From positions 2,447,681 through 2,511,680 of the forward strand of contig NZ_JANFMV010000001.1 of NCBI RefSeq assembly GCF_024385575.1: a stretch of DNA of 64,000 nucleotides, read 5' to 3'. Below the pieces are notes generated by a model. It worked only from the letters and a program-made list of their open reading frames with translations. It was not told where the DNA came from and made no database searches. The translations under genes and the position numbers were made by a program. Shown one piece after another: positions 18,476 through 27,881 of the stretch. Origin of the DNA: Rhizobium sp. NRK18 (lineage in GTDB: Bacteria > Pseudomonadota > Alphaproteobacteria > Rhizobiales > Rhizobiaceae). The first letter of the stretch is position 1. The number at the start of each line of letters is the position of its first letter.

Positions 18476-19848
18476 CGAAAACAGCATTATTTCTGTCTCT
18501 GGCGCTGGCAACGGCCTCACCGCTGGCCGCGCAGGCCGACTGGGCCACCGTCCAGCCCGCAAGCTACGACACGGGCATGATTCCCTCGCCGCACATCGCC
18601 AGGCCGGACGGGGACATTTCCGCCATGGTCTTCCTGATCTCCGGTCAGGACGGCTGGAGTGCGGCCGACGACAAGCGGTCGCAGGCCCTCGTCGATGATG
18701 GCGCGGCGGTCGTCGGCATCGACTACAAGGCCTACATGGCCTCGCTCGCCAAGGACGACGGCGACTGCATCTATATGATCTCCGACATCGAATCGCTCTC
18801 CCAGCAGGTGCAGCGCGCGATCGGCAACACGAATTATCACCTGCCGATCCTGGCCGGCGAAGGCGCCGGCGGCGCGCTGGTGCTGGCGATGATCGCCCAG
18901 AGCCCGTTCGCGACGATCGGCGAGGCCGTCGCCGTCGATCCGACCGACAAGGTGCCGCTGACGAAGGAACTCTGTACGCCGGCTGACAAGACGCCGGTTT
19001 CCGGCGGCATCGTCTACGGGCTGACCGAGGGTCCCCTGCCGGCGCCGGTGACTGTGATGGAGACGGCCAAGCTGACGAAGGCCGGCAAGGCCCATATCGA
19101 TGCACTGGTTGCCGCCCACCCCGACATCGACGTCGAAAGCGGCGACGATACGGACGGCCAGCTGCTGACAGGCACGGTGACCGACCATATCGACGCGCAG
19201 GAGAGCAACGCCAACCCGCTGGGCCTGCCGCTCACCGAACTGGAAACGACGCCGACGCATGACACGCTCGCCATCGTCTATTCCGGCGACGGCGGCTGGC
19301 GCGACATCGACATGCAGCTCGGCACCTACCTGCAGCAGAACGGCATTCCGACCGTCGGCGTCGATTCACTCAAGTATTTCTGGTCGGAGCGCTCGGCCCA
19401 GCAGACGGCATCGGATCTCGCCCGCATCATGGAGACCTACCGCAAGAAGTGGAAGGTCAAGAATGTTCTGCTGGTCGGCTACTCGTTCGGCGCCGATGTC
19501 CTGCCGTCCGCCTATGATCTCTTGAGCCCGGCGCAGAAGGCGGAGGTCAAGCAGATCTCGCTGCTCGCCCTGTCGCACGAGATCGACTACGTGATCTCGG
19601 TGACCGGCTGGCTTGGTGCCAAGGGCGAAGGCGCCGGCGGCAAGACCGTCGACGCCGTCGAGAAGATCGATCCGAAGCTCATCCAGTGCATGTACGGCAC
19701 CGACGATGACGATGACGACGCCTGTCCGGACCTGAAACCCAAGGGATACGAGACCATCGCGTTTGACGGCGGCCATCACTTCGACGGCAATTACGAGGAT
19801 GTCGGCAAGACGATCCTTGACGGACTGACGAAGCGACTGGGGCAGTAA
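18472..19848 (+). CDS. acvB: AcvB/VirJ-family lysyl-phosphatidylglycerol hydrolase
   Basis: Periplasmic alpha/beta-hydrolase of 458 aa. Agrobacterium AcvB removes lysine from Lys-PG, balancing LpiA, and supports T-DNA transfer. The start is ATG 18472, which overlaps the lpiA stop and is followed by the signal peptide MTKTALFLSLALATASPLAA. The N-terminal part (20-240) is AcvB-specific. The C-terminal VirJ-like domain has the nucleophile elbow VGYSFGADVLP (Ser338) and His435/436 in FDGGHHFDGNY. A GGGGCAG/CTGCCCC hairpin (19839-19855) spans the stop codon. Confidence 0.95.
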   Translation: MTKTALFLSLALATASPLAAQADWATVQPASYDTGMIPSPHIARPDGDISAMVFLISGQDGWSAADDKRSQALVDDGAAVVGIDYKAYMASLAKDDGDCIYMISDIESLSQQVQRAIGNTNYHLPILAGEGAGGALVLAMIAQSPFATIGEAVAVDPTDKVPLTKELCTPADKTPVSGGIVYGLTEGPLPAPVTVMETAKLTKAGKAHIDALVAAHPDIDVESGDDTDGQLLTGTVTDHIDAQESNANPLGLPLTELETTPTHDTLAIVYSGDGGWRDIDMQLGTYLQQNGIPTVGVDSLKYFWSERSAQQTASDLARIMETYRKKWKVKNVLLVGYSFGADVLPSAYDLLSPAQKAEVKQISLLALSHEIDYVISVTGWLGAKGEGAGGKTVDAVEKIDPKLIQCMYGTDDDDDDACPDLKPKGYETIAFDGGHHFDGNYEDVGKTILDGLTKRLGQ

Positions 19849-19855
19849 CTGCCCC

Positions 19856-20131
19856 GCCCTTCTTGGTCACAGATAACTTTCCGGTAGCAGAATTTTTGAA
19901 CGAAGCAGCTGTCGGCAAATCGCGATGCTCATTCAACCACATCACGTTAGATATTCAGGCCTACTACCCATCTAATTCAGGAAGTAAGTCATTTTTTATG
20001 TTGATTGAAAGCGTAAACTCCCAAGTTATAGATAAATATCGTTATCACAGGGCATTTTTGAAACTGACATCAAAAGTGTCTTAATAATTTCAGCGAAATC
20101 CGTTCCTTATTGAATCTTGAGAAAAATTCAT
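19856..20131. other. non-coding start of an AT-rich islet
   Basis: Base composition drops abruptly after the acvB stop, from above 60% GC to roughly 35%. A 73-codon open frame (19863-20084) has no ribosome binding site and no recognisable protein character, so I do not call it. No terminal repeats, target duplications or integrase signals are visible at either edge of the islet. Confidence 0.5.
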
Positions 20132-20159
20132 TTGCACCAATTATTTGGTATTGTATGCT
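20132..20159 (+). promoter_or_regulatory. promoter of the AT-rich membrane gene
   Basis: TTGCAC (20132-20137) and TATGCT (20154-20159), 16 bases apart, lie 35 bases before the ATG at 20195, which has GGGGG 7 bases upstream. The arrangement is a plausible sigma-70 promoter. Confidence 0.4.
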
Positions 20160-20194
20160 CAGTCTACGGATGAATGTCATGACGGGGGCATATC

Positions 20195-21053
20195 ATGCTG
20201 GAAAAAATTCTTGATATACTAACTAGCGAAAAAGTGGAAAATTCCAAGATTTATGTAATTTTGGTATTGATTGGATTTATTGTTGTATACTTCTCAGAAA
20301 AGATACCGTTAGGCGTATCAGAGAGAGGAATTTTACAAATATCAGGCTTTGCAACACTATTAATAGGCCTAGCATTACTATTAATCTCAACAATAGATCG
20401 TATTTTTCAAGTTTCTACCCTCGGCGGATTGGCAGATGGACTGGTATCTGGCTTACTTTCAAGCTTCACCATTTCAGCGCTGCTTTTCGCTCCAAACGCA
20501 GCAACTAGTTCAGACGATTTTTTTCTTGCGAAGGATCTTTATCGTTGTCATCTACGGCATGCTTTACGGCAGCTTCATCGGAATATTTTCAGTTTTTTTT
20601 ATAAGAAATATCGAAAACATCAGGAAATTTTTTACGATACTTTTATCTATATTCATAGCATCGACATGGGCAATTAGTTATTTTTTAGTTCCAAGAATGC
20701 CAATAGTTAGTGAAAACCCAATAAAGATTGGTGATATATTTCTAATGCATTCATTGTTCATTTTTATATTTTTAACAATACACGGAAAAAATTTAAAAAT
20801 ATTTAAAAATTTTTCAAATTTATTATTACTTCTTGCAACAAGCACTGCAATTTCTCTTTTATTGTTAACAATCAAAACAGAATACATTTATCCAGGTGAA
20901 TATTTTGATGATCAAATCCTTTGGAATTCGACAATTTATGTTGACTTTAAGCCGAGTTATTATTTTTTTGCTATAGCTATGGTATTTTTTTTCGCTTATT
21001 CAGTAGGCAATATTGTATATTTGTTTTCCAAAATCGAAGCATCTGGTGAATGA
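20195..21053 (+). pseudogene. multi-pass membrane protein, frameshifted, unknown family
   Basis: Two overlapping frames make one protein. Frame 1 (from 20195) gives about 110 residues with two membrane segments (VILVLIGFIVVYFS and ISGFATLLIGLALLLIST). The +1 frame gives five more (e.g. IFIVVIYGMLYGSFIGIFS and YFFAIAMVFFFAYSVGN) to the stop at 21053. The switch falls near the T7 run at 20518-20524; with six T residues the reading would continue SSDDFFLRRIFIVVIYG, about 285 aa in all. This may be a real mutation, phase variation or transcript slippage at the T run, or a sequencing error. Low GC and AT-rich codons point to horizontal acquisition. I do not recognise the family. Confidence 0.65.
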
Positions 21054-21083
21054 AGATCAGATACCTACTCTATCAAACTTTCC

Positions 21084-22124
21084 TCAGAAGCCGGTGATAA
21101 TGCTGATGCCGGTGCCTTCGAAGCGATCCATATTCATCAGCGCTTCGGGGGCTTCGGCGAGCGTCAGCGTCTTGCCGATCAGCTTTTCCGGCTGCAGCTT
21201 GCCGGTCTCAATCATCGCGAACATCGCACCGTAGCGGTGGGCCTGCATGCCGTGGCTGCCCTTCAGCTCCAGTTCCCAGCCGATCACCCGGTCCATCGGT
21301 ACCGGCGGACGGGACTGGTCGGCCAGAAGCAGGCCGATCTGAACATGCCGGCCGCGGCGGCGCAGGCAAAGGATGGAATTGGACAGCGTCGTCGGATGGC
21401 CCAGCGCATCGACGGAGACATGGGCGCCGCCATTGGTGATTTCGCGGATCGCGGCCGGCACGTTGTCGACGGACCGGCCGTTGACCACGGCGACGGCACC
21501 GAGGCTTTTCGCGAGCGCCAGCTTGTCATCGTCGAGATCGACGGCAACGACATTGGCGCCCATGGCAGCCGCGATCATGATCGCCGACAGGCCGACGCCG
21601 CCGCAGCCGTGCACCGCCACCCACTCCCCCGGCATGACGCGCGCCTGATCGACGATGGCGCGGAACGAGGTGACGAAACGGCAGCCGAGCCCAGCAGCCG
21701 TTGCAAACGCCATGCTGTCGGGCAAGCGGACGAGATTGGTGTCGGCATAGTCGATCGCGACATATTCGGCGAACGAACCCCAGGCGGTGAAGCCCGGCTG
21801 GAATTGGCTTTCGCAGACCTGATGGTTGCCGGTCGCGCATTCGTGGCAATGGCCGCAGCCGCCGACGAACGGCACCGTGACACGGTCACCTTCGCGGAAA
21901 CGGCTGACCTGCGAACCGCGGGCGACAACGATGCCGGCAAGCTCGTGGCCCGGCACATGCGGCAGGACGATATCGGGATCGTGACCCATCCAGCCATGCC
22001 AGTCGGAGCGGCAGAGGCCGGTCGCCTCGACCTTGACGACGACGGCATGATCGCCGGGGGTCGGATCGGGCAGGTCCGCAAGGCGCGGCGGCTCACAGAA
22101 ATGTTCGTAGTAGACGGCCTTCAT
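21084..22124 (-). CDS. zinc-dependent alcohol dehydrogenase
   Basis: 346 aa medium-chain dehydrogenase. Catalytic zinc ligands are visible in [12 protein letters not shown] and GHELAGIVV, and the structural-zinc cysteines in [17 protein letters not shown]. The Rossmann motif is [17 protein letters not shown], followed by [10 protein letters not shown], whose Asp residues favour NAD+ over NADP+. The CRSDWHGW motif is typical of alcohol dehydrogenases acting on small or aromatic alcohols; the substrate is not certain. It is transcribed after the two acetyltransferases and gatB on the same strand, 23 bases downstream of the second acetyltransferase. Confidence 0.93.
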   Translation of the reverse strand: MKAVYYEHFCEPPRLADLPDPTPGDHAVVVKVEATGLCRSDWHGWMGHDPDIVLPHVPGHELAGIVVARGSQVSRFREGDRVTVPFVGGCGHCHECATGNHQVCESQFQPGFTAWGSFAEYVAIDYADTNLVRLPDSMAFATAAGLGCRFVTSFRAIVDQARVMPGEWVAVHGCGGVGLSAIMIAAAMGANVVAVDLDDDKLALAKSLGAVAVVNGRSVDNVPAAIREITNGGAHVSVDALGHPTTLSNSILCLRRRGRHVQIGLLLADQSRPPVPMDRVIGWELELKGSHGMQAHRYGAMFAMIETGKLQPEKLIGKTLTLAEAPEALMNMDRFEGTGISIITGF

Positions 22125-22147
22125 GCACGGTCTCCGTTGGGCATGGC

Positions 22148-22648
22148 TCAGAAGTCGAGTTGCTTTTCCATCAGGATGGCAGGGATCGCGGCTCCCGGCG
22201 GTCCGACATTGTCGATGCGGCCGACCGGCGCAAAGCCGAGCGCCTCGTAGAAGGCGATCGCCCGGTCGTTTTCAGCCGTCACTTCAAGCTGCATGACGGA
22301 GGCATCGGGAAAGCAGGTCTCGATCTCGGCGAAGAGATCGGTGCCGATGCCCTGCCGCTGCCAGATGGGATGGACATAGAGCTGATGCAGGTTGGCGACG
22401 TTGGGACGATCCTTTGCCATTGCGGCAAAGGCCATTCCGGCGATCTGGCGGCCATCGTCGGCGACAAGGAATTCTGACTTCGGCCGACGCAGACGCCGTT
22501 CGAGCGCCTCGGGTGACAGCCAGCCGTCGATCATCGCCTCTATCTTCTGCGGCCCATGAAACGGCGTGTAGGTCTCGCGCCAGGTTTCCACCAGAAGCAC
22601 TCTGATCGCTTCGAGATCGGCTTCGTTGGCGGAGCGAATGTAGAACAT
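22148..22648 (-). CDS. GNAT family N-acetyltransferase (tandem copy 2)
   Basis: 166 aa from ATG 22648 ([19 protein letters not shown]). Motif A is [20 protein letters not shown] and the C-terminus has [18 protein letters not shown]. It is a close paralogue of the gene just upstream (22669-23169): same length, with shared blocks [36 protein letters not shown] and ETCFPD. The 20-base gap and shared direction suggest a tandem duplication within the gatB transcript. The substrate is unknown. Confidence 0.88.
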   Translation of the reverse strand: MFYIRSANEADLEAIRVLLVETWRETYTPFHGPQKIEAMIDGWLSPEALERRLRRPKSEFLVADDGRQIAGMAFAAMAKDRPNVANLHQLYVHPIWQRQGIGTDLFAEIETCFPDASVMQLEVTAENDRAIAFYEALGFAPVGRIDNVGPPGAAIPAILMEKQLDF

Positions 22649-22668
22649 GCCTGCTCCCGGTTGGTTGA

Positions 22669-23169
22669 TCAGCCTGCCAGCCGCTTTTCCATGATCAGCG
22701 CCGGAATGCCGGAACCGCATCCGCCGCAATTGTCGACCGTGCCGGCCTCTTCAAATCCATGCGCACGGTAGAAGTCGATGGCCGCGGCGTTTGCCGGCTC
22801 CACCTCGAGCCGCATGGTGTCGACATCGGGAAAGCAGGTTTCGAGCTCGGCGAACAGATCGCGGCCGATGCCCTGTCTCTGGCAGTCCGGATGGACATAA
22901 AGCTGATGCAGCAGAACCGTCTTTGCAAGGGTATCCGACATCGACGCGAACGTCATGCCGCCGATACGGCGGCCGTCGTCTGCCACCAGATATTCCGAAT
23001 GCGGCGTCTTCAGCCGCGCCTTCAGCGATGGCATGGAATGCCAGTCGGCGATCAAGGCCTCGACCTTCTCCACCCCGTAGAACGGCGTGTATGTCGCGCG
23101 CCAGGTGTCCGCCAGCAGCGCCTGGACCTTTGAAAGGTCAGCTTCGCTGGCGGAGCGGACGAAGAACAT
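22669..23169 (-). CDS. GNAT family N-acetyltransferase (tandem copy 1)
   Basis: 166 aa, beginning [19 protein letters not shown], with motif [21 protein letters not shown] and AAIDFYRAHGFEEAGTV. It ends with a Cys/Gly-rich segment (DNCGGCGSGIPALIMEK) absent from its paralogue. Its ATG overlaps the gatB stop (TAATG), so it is translationally coupled to gatB. The substrate is unknown; the coupling probably reflects operon packing rather than a shared function. Confidence 0.88.
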   Translation of the reverse strand: MFFVRSASEADLSKVQALLADTWRATYTPFYGVEKVEALIADWHSMPSLKARLKTPHSEYLVADDGRRIGGMTFASMSDTLAKTVLLHQLYVHPDCQRQGIGRDLFAELETCFPDVDTMRLEVEPANAAAIDFYRAHGFEEAGTVDNCGGCGSGIPALIMEKRLAG

Positions 23170-24671
23170 TATTCCTCGATCCCGAGCTTGGCCTTGACCA
23201 GCGCCTGGACGGCCTGCGGATTGGCCTTGCCGCCGGTCGACTTCATCACCTGACCGACGAACCAGCCGGCAAGCGAGGGCTTTGCCTTCGCCTTTTCGAC
23301 CTGGTCCGGATTGGCTGCGATGATCTCGTCGACGGCCTTTTCGATGGCGCCGGTATCGGTCACCTGCTTCATGCCGCGGGCTTCGACGATCTCCTTCGGG
23401 TCGCCGCCTTCGTTCCAGATGATCTCAAACAGGTCCTTGGCGATCTTGCCGGAGATGACGCCTTCCTTGATGAGGTCGAGGATGGCGCCGAGCTGGGCGG
23501 GCGAAACCGGAGTCTCTTCAATGTCTTTGCCGGCTTTGTTCAAGGCGCCCAGCAGGTCGTTGATGACCCAGTTGGCGGCAATCTTGGCGTCGCGACCTTC
23601 GGCGACGGCCTCAAAATAGGCAGCAATCGCCTTTTCCGAGACGAGGACGGAAGCGTCGTAGACGGTCAAACCCAGATTCTTGACGAAACGCTCCTTCTTG
23701 TCATCCGGGAGCTCCGGCAGATCCTTCAGGAGTTCGCCGACGAAGGCGTTGTCGAATTCGAGCGGCAGCAGGTCCGGATCGGGGAAATAACGGTAGTCGT
23801 GCGCATCTTCCTTGGAGCGCATCGAACGGGTCTCGCCCTTGCCCGGATCGAACAGGCGGGTTTCCTGGTCGATCTCGCCGCCCGATTCCAGAATGTCGAT
23901 CTGGCGGCGGGCCTCATATTCGATCGCCATGCCGATGAAGCGGATCGAGTTCATGTTCTTGATCTCGCAGCGCGTGCCGAATTCGCCGCCGGGCTTGCGC
24001 ACGGAGACGTTGACGTCGGCGCGCATCGAGCCTTCGTCCATGTTGCCGTCGCAGGTGCCGAGATAGCGCAAGATCGAACGCAGCTTCGTCATGTAGGCCT
24101 TGGCCTCATCGGCCGAACGCATGTCCGGCTTGGAAACGATTTCCATCAGCGCCACGCCGGAGCGGTTCAGGTCGACGTAAGACATGGTCGGATGCTGGTC
24201 GTGCATCGACTTGCCGGCGTCCTGTTCGAGGTGCAGGCGCTCGATGCCGATCTCGACGTCTTCGAAATTGCCCTGACGGTCGGGACCGAGCGAGATGACG
24301 ATCTTGCCCTCGCCGACAATCGGGTCCTTGAACTGCGAAATCTGGTAGCCCTGCGGCAGGTCCGGATAGAAATAGTTCTTCCGGTCGAAGACCGAACGGT
24401 GGTTGATCTTGGCCTTCAGGCCGAGGCCCGTGCGCACGGCCTGGCGGACGCATTCCTCGTTAATGACCGGCAGCATGCCGGGCATGGCGGCGTCGACGAG
24501 CGAAACGTTGGCATTCGGGGCCTTGCCGAACTCGGTGGACGCGCCGGAAAAGAGCTTGGAATTCGACAGGACCTGGGCATGAACCTCCATGCCGATGACG
24601 ATTTCCCAGTCGCCTGTGGCGCCGGGGATGAAGCGTTTGGGATCGGGCGTGCGGACGTCGACTAGGGTCAT
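23169..24671 (-). CDS. gatB: Asp-tRNA(Asn)/Glu-tRNA(Gln) amidotransferase subunit B
   Basis: GatB phosphorylates the tRNA-bound Glu or Asp and transamidates it within the GatCAB complex; rhizobia use this route to make Gln-tRNA and often Asn-tRNA. It has 500 aa, normal length. Signatures: [47 protein letters not shown], and [17 protein letters not shown]... in the kinase core, plus the C-terminal YqeY-like tail ending in [11 protein letters not shown]. gatC and gatA lie 7.3 kb further on (32019-33846), so the three subunit genes are split. Confidence 0.98.
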   Translation of the reverse strand: MTLVDVRTPDPKRFIPGATGDWEIVIGMEVHAQVLSNSKLFSGASTEFGKAPNANVSLVDAAMPGMLPVINEECVRQAVRTGLGLKAKINHRSVFDRKNYFYPDLPQGYQISQFKDPIVGEGKIVISLGPDRQGNFEDVEIGIERLHLEQDAGKSMHDQHPTMSYVDLNRSGVALMEIVSKPDMRSADEAKAYMTKLRSILRYLGTCDGNMDEGSMRADVNVSVRKPGGEFGTRCEIKNMNSIRFIGMAIEYEARRQIDILESGGEIDQETRLFDPGKGETRSMRSKEDAHDYRYFPDPDLLPLEFDNAFVGELLKDLPELPDDKKERFVKNLGLTVYDASVLVSEKAIAAYFEAVAEGRDAKIAANWVINDLLGALNKAGKDIEETPVSPAQLGAILDLIKEGVISGKIAKDLFEIIWNEGGDPKEIVEARGMKQVTDTGAIEKAVDEIIAANPDQVEKAKAKPSLAGWFVGQVMKSTGGKANPQAVQALVKAKLGIEE

Positions 24672-24818
24672 GGCGTGCTCTTTGGAATTCTCGTCAAAAT
24701 GCGGCTGTTTATGATGCCGTCAGGTAGAGCAAATATGGCGATGGTGCAAGGCTTGTTGCAAGGTCGGGAGCGGCCGGTGCAGTGTCGCGCGGCAGAGGCG
24801 GCAGGGAGAACAGCGGGA

Positions 24819-25175
24819 ATGCCGATATCATACGTGCTGGCGGGACTTGCCGCTGCCATCGCCTACAATGCGGCTGTCTATCTCACCTTTCTGTGGGACA
24901 AGCTGGCAGCCATTCATGGCCATTTGCGCATCCGCGAAAGCACGCTTCTGTGGCTTGCCTTCCTCGGCGGCAGTCCGGGCGCGCTGATCGCCCAGCAGCG
25001 ATTGCGCCACAAGACGCGGAAGGAACCGTTCCGCAGTTATCTCGCCGCGATCGCCTATCTGCATATCGTGCTCGCCGCGGCCCTGTTGTTCTGCCTCGCC
25101 TTTCCCGAGCTTGCGGACAGGCTTTACGATCTCACCACCCGCCTCGTGGCCGAGATCGCAGGTACCGCTGCATGA
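24819..25175 (+). CDS. DUF1294 family membrane protein
   Basis: 118 aa from ATG 24819 with GCGGGA just upstream; the longer open frame from 24675 overlaps the gatB promoter region. The family signatures are visible: FLWDKLAAIHGHLRIRE, LAFLGGSPGALIAQQ and RHKTRKEPF. Membrane segments lie at about 5-22, 42-60 and 78-98. The function of DUF1294 is unknown. It is divergent from gatB, with 147 bases between, and 175 bases before the glycosyltransferase operon. Confidence 0.85.
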   Translation: MPISYVLAGLAAAIAYNAAVYLTFLWDKLAAIHGHLRIRESTLLWLAFLGGSPGALIAQQRLRHKTRKEPFRSYLAAIAYLHIVLAAALLFCLAFPELADRLYDLTTRLVAEIAGTAA

Positions 25176-25350
25176 CGAGGGCCGAACGGCGCGAACGGGC
25201 TTGGCAAAAGCCCACGCAATGGCATAAAAGCGGTCACATATCCGGGTCGGCAACGGCCCCGCAATTTGATGACGGGCGGCGGACCGCTCCGGCGCAACCT
25301 GGACCGCATAGCCAATACCGGCGCCGTCCGCACGATAGAAATCTCAGCGA

Positions 25351-26103
25351 ATGACACGCGAAGCCGTCTTGAACCCCAGTTTTTCCATTGTCGTTCCGAT
25401 GAAGAACGAAGCCGAAAACGTGGGTCTGCTCGTCTCCGAGATTGCCGAGGCCTGTGCCGGGCAGACGTTCGAGGCGATCTTCATCGATGACGGCTCGACC
25501 GACGACACCGTCGGCGTGCTGAAGGCCTCGCAACTGCAGTATCCCTGGGTGCGCATCGTGCGGCACGCGCAGTCCGGCGGCCAGTCGGCGGCGGTCCATT
25601 CCGGCGTGCAGCTCGCCCGCGCGCCGGTCATCTGCACCATGGATGGCGACGGGCAGAACCCGCCGGCGGAAATCCCGAAGCTGGTGGCGCCGCTGCTTGC
25701 GGCAGACGCCCCTGCGACGCTCGGTCTTGTCGCCGGACAGCGCCAGAAGCGTCAGGATACGCTTTCCAAGAAGCTTGCCTCGAAAGCGGCCAATGCGATC
25801 CGCTCGTGGATTTTAAAGGATGCGACGCGCGACACCGGCTGCGGCCTCAAGGCCTTCCGGCGTGATGCATTTCTGCAACTGCCGTTCTTCAATCATATGC
25901 ATCGCTATCTTCCGGCCCTATTTTCGGCCCATGGCTACACGGTCGCGCATGTTGACGTTTCCCACCGGTCACGCCATGCAGGACAATCAAATTACAACAA
26001 CCTGCAGCGTGCGCTGGTCGGCATACACGATCTGATCGGGGTGACCTGGCTGATCAAGCGCCGCAAGACGGTTTCGCCGACCGAGACGGAGGGCGTCGTG
26101 TGA
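25351..26103 (+). CDS. family 2 glycosyltransferase, polyprenyl-phosphate sugar synthase type (RgtE-like)
   Basis: 250 aa soluble GT2 enzyme with SIVVPMKNEAENVG, FIDDGSTDDTV, MDGDGQNPP and the C-terminal TGCGLKAFRRDAF. These resemble dolichol-phosphate-mannose synthase and ArnC. In Rhizobium leguminosarum, RgtE makes dodecaprenyl-phosphate galacturonic acid as donor for lipid A and core galacturonosylation. The following two genes (LAB_N protein and ArnT-like transferase) overlap it by 4 bases each, giving a donor-synthase/helper/transferase operon. That assignment is inferred from arrangement; the sugar is not proven. No C-terminal membrane segments are seen. Confidence 0.88.
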   Translation: MTREAVLNPSFSIVVPMKNEAENVGLLVSEIAEACAGQTFEAIFIDDGSTDDTVGVLKASQLQYPWVRIVRHAQSGGQSAAVHSGVQLARAPVICTMDGDGQNPPAEIPKLVAPLLAADAPATLGLVAGQRQKRQDTLSKKLASKAANAIRSWILKDATRDTGCGLKAFRRDAFLQLPFFNHMHRYLPALFSAHGYTVAHVDVSHRSRHAGQSNYNNLQRALVGIHDLIGVTWLIKRRKTVSPTETEGVV

Positions 26104-26429
26104 GTGACCTTTTGGCCTATTTCAAGATCGACAGCGTGACGGATCTCGTCTGGCTGATCTTCGGCATGTTCGCGCAGCTGATGTTCTCGCTCCGCTTCAT
26201 CATCCAGTGGCTGAGCTCCGAAAAGCAGCGCAAGTCGGTGATCCCGGTCGCCTTCTGGTGGTTTTCGCTCGCCGGCGGCATTGCGCTCTTCGCCTATGGC
26301 GTCCATCGCCGCGAGCCGGTCATCATGATGGGCCAGCTCTTTGGCATCGTCGTCTACATGCGCAACCTCGTGCTCATCTACAATGAGCGCAAGGCCGAAC
26401 AGAACCCACCGTCGATCCCCGCAGAATGA
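26100..26429 (+). CDS. lipid A biosynthesis N-terminal (LAB_N) domain membrane protein (RgtF-like)
   Basis: 109 aa starting at GTG 26100, which overlaps the preceding TGA (GTGA). Three membrane segments (about 13-33, 46-64, 74-92) and the LAB_N signature MFSLRFIIQWLSSEKQRKSV followed by PVAFWWFSLAGG are visible. Small LAB_N proteins accompany polyprenyl-phosphate sugar synthases; in Rhizobium such a protein (RgtF, as I recall) supports RgtE. It probably works at the inner membrane in presenting or flipping the lipid-linked sugar. Confidence 0.9.
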   Translation: MSDLLAYFKIDSVTDLVWLIFGMFAQLMFSLRFIIQWLSSEKQRKSVIPVAFWWFSLAGGIALFAYGVHRREPVIMMGQLFGIVVYMRNLVLIYNERKAEQNPPSIPAE

Positions 26430-27871
26430 CCTTCATCCGCCGCCCACACGCCGCCCTGGCCTTCATCGGTCTGGTGACGCTCTACCGCGTCATCATGCTC
26501 GCCTTCGACCATACGGACCTCTATGTCGACGAGGCGCAATACTGGCTCTGGGCGCAGAACCTCGACTGGGGCTACTATTCCAAGCCGCCGATGATCGCCT
26601 GGGTGATCAATGCGACCACCGCGCTCGGCGCCTCCGATTCGACCTTCTGGGTGCGGCTCAGCTCGCCGCTCTTCCACATGGCCACGGCCATCACGTTGAT
26701 GGCGGCCGCCCGCCGGCTGGCGAAGGATGATCTGGTCGCCGCCTGGGTCGGCGTCACCTACATCACCATCCCCGGCGTCACGCTCTCGGCGGTGTTCCTG
26801 TCGACAGACACGTTCCTATTGTTCTTCTATGCGCTAGCACTGTTCGCCTACAGCCGGCTCATCGAAAAGCGCTCGGTCAAGCATGCGCTGCTGCTCGGCC
26901 TGGCGATCGGCCTCGGGGTCCTGTCGAAATACGCGATGCTCTACTTTGCCGGCACGGCGCTGATCGCAGCGCTCGTCCTGCCGCAGGCGCGCATCGCCAT
27001 CCGCGACAGCCTGATCGCCGCCTTCGTTGCCGTCGTCGTCGTTTCGCCCAATCTCTGGTGGAACCACACCCACGGTGACGTCACCTTCCGCCATACCTCC
27101 CAGAACGCCGACTGGAACGGACTGCACTTCAAGTTCGGCACGGCGGCGGAATTCCTCGGCAGCCAGTTCGGCGTCGTCGGCCCGGTCATCTTCGCAGCCC
27201 TCCTCTGGGCGCTCTACCGGCGGATCCTGCGCCAGGACGGCCGGCTGGAGACGCATCTCTTCATCCTCTCCTGGCCGATCATCGGCGTGATCATCTTCCA
27301 GGCGCTGATGTCGGATGCCAATGCCAACTGGGCCGCCACCGCCTACATTGCCGGCATCTTGCTGGCGGTCGTCCTGCTTCTGAAGAAGAGCGAGAAGACG
27401 CTGGAGGTATCGCTGTGGATCAACACGGCCGCCGCCATCCTGCTGCCGATCGCCACCGTCTTCGTCGTCCAGATCGTCGATCTCTCGCATTCGCGGCTGA
27501 TGCAGCGTTATGTCGGGCGCGACGAGGTCAGCCGCGAGATCGCCAGGGTCGCCGATAGCGAGCAGGTCACCGCCATCGTCGGCGAGGATCGCAACATCAT
27601 GGCCGATCTCTTCTACACGCTGCGCGACAGCAGCATGCCGATCAAGGCGCGTCCGACCGGCCGTTTCCCGGACAACTATTACCAGCAGGAATTCACGCTC
27701 GATCCCGCGCGCGATCCCGGCCCTGTGTTGCTGGTGACGCGCAACAAGCAGACCTGCGCGAATGACGAGCCGAACCTGGTCGAGACGCTGACGCCGGAGA
27801 GCGGCTTCATGGCCGGGCGCTCGCTCTACTTCTACCGGATCGAGGCCGGCTGCCTGGCGGTCAAGCCCTGA
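26426..27871 (+). CDS. ArnT-like family 39/83 glycosyltransferase (RgtD-like)
   Basis: 481 aa inner-membrane transferase. The N-terminal motif LYVDEAQYWLWAQNLDWGYY and SKPPMIAWVI correspond to the catalytic Asp-Glu loop and substrate loop of ArnT and PMT enzymes. About 10-11 membrane segments occupy residues 5-350 and a periplasmic domain follows (360-481). It would move a sugar from a polyprenyl-phosphate donor to lipid A or LPS core on the periplasmic side. ATG 26426 overlaps the upstream stop (ATGA). Which acceptor and sugar are used cannot be read from sequence. Confidence 0.9.
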   Translation: MTFIRRPHAALAFIGLVTLYRVIMLAFDHTDLYVDEAQYWLWAQNLDWGYYSKPPMIAWVINATTALGASDSTFWVRLSSPLFHMATAITLMAAARRLAKDDLVAAWVGVTYITIPGVTLSAVFLSTDTFLLFFYALALFAYSRLIEKRSVKHALLLGLAIGLGVLSKYAMLYFAGTALIAALVLPQARIAIRDSLIAAFVAVVVVSPNLWWNHTHGDVTFRHTSQNADWNGLHFKFGTAAEFLGSQFGVVGPVIFAALLWALYRRILRQDGRLETHLFILSWPIIGVIIFQALMSDANANWAATAYIAGILLAVVLLLKKSEKTLEVSLWINTAAAILLPIATVFVVQIVDLSHSRLMQRYVGRDEVSREIARVADSEQVTAIVGEDRNIMADLFYTLRDSSMPIKARPTGRFPDNYYQQEFTLDPARDPGPVLLVTRNKQTCANDEPNLVETLTPESGFMAGRSLYFYRIEAGCLAVKP

Positions 27872-27881
27872 CCGTCAGAGT

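Noticed and set aside
19863..20084. 73-codon open frame after acvB
   Set aside because: No ribosome site, no protein-like character, and it lies in AT-rich non-coding sequence.
22791..24665. 624-codon open frame opposite gatB and a GNAT gene
   Set aside because: Shadow of gatB; the protein is a Gly/Arg/Asp/Val-rich composition without domains, as for other antisense frames here.
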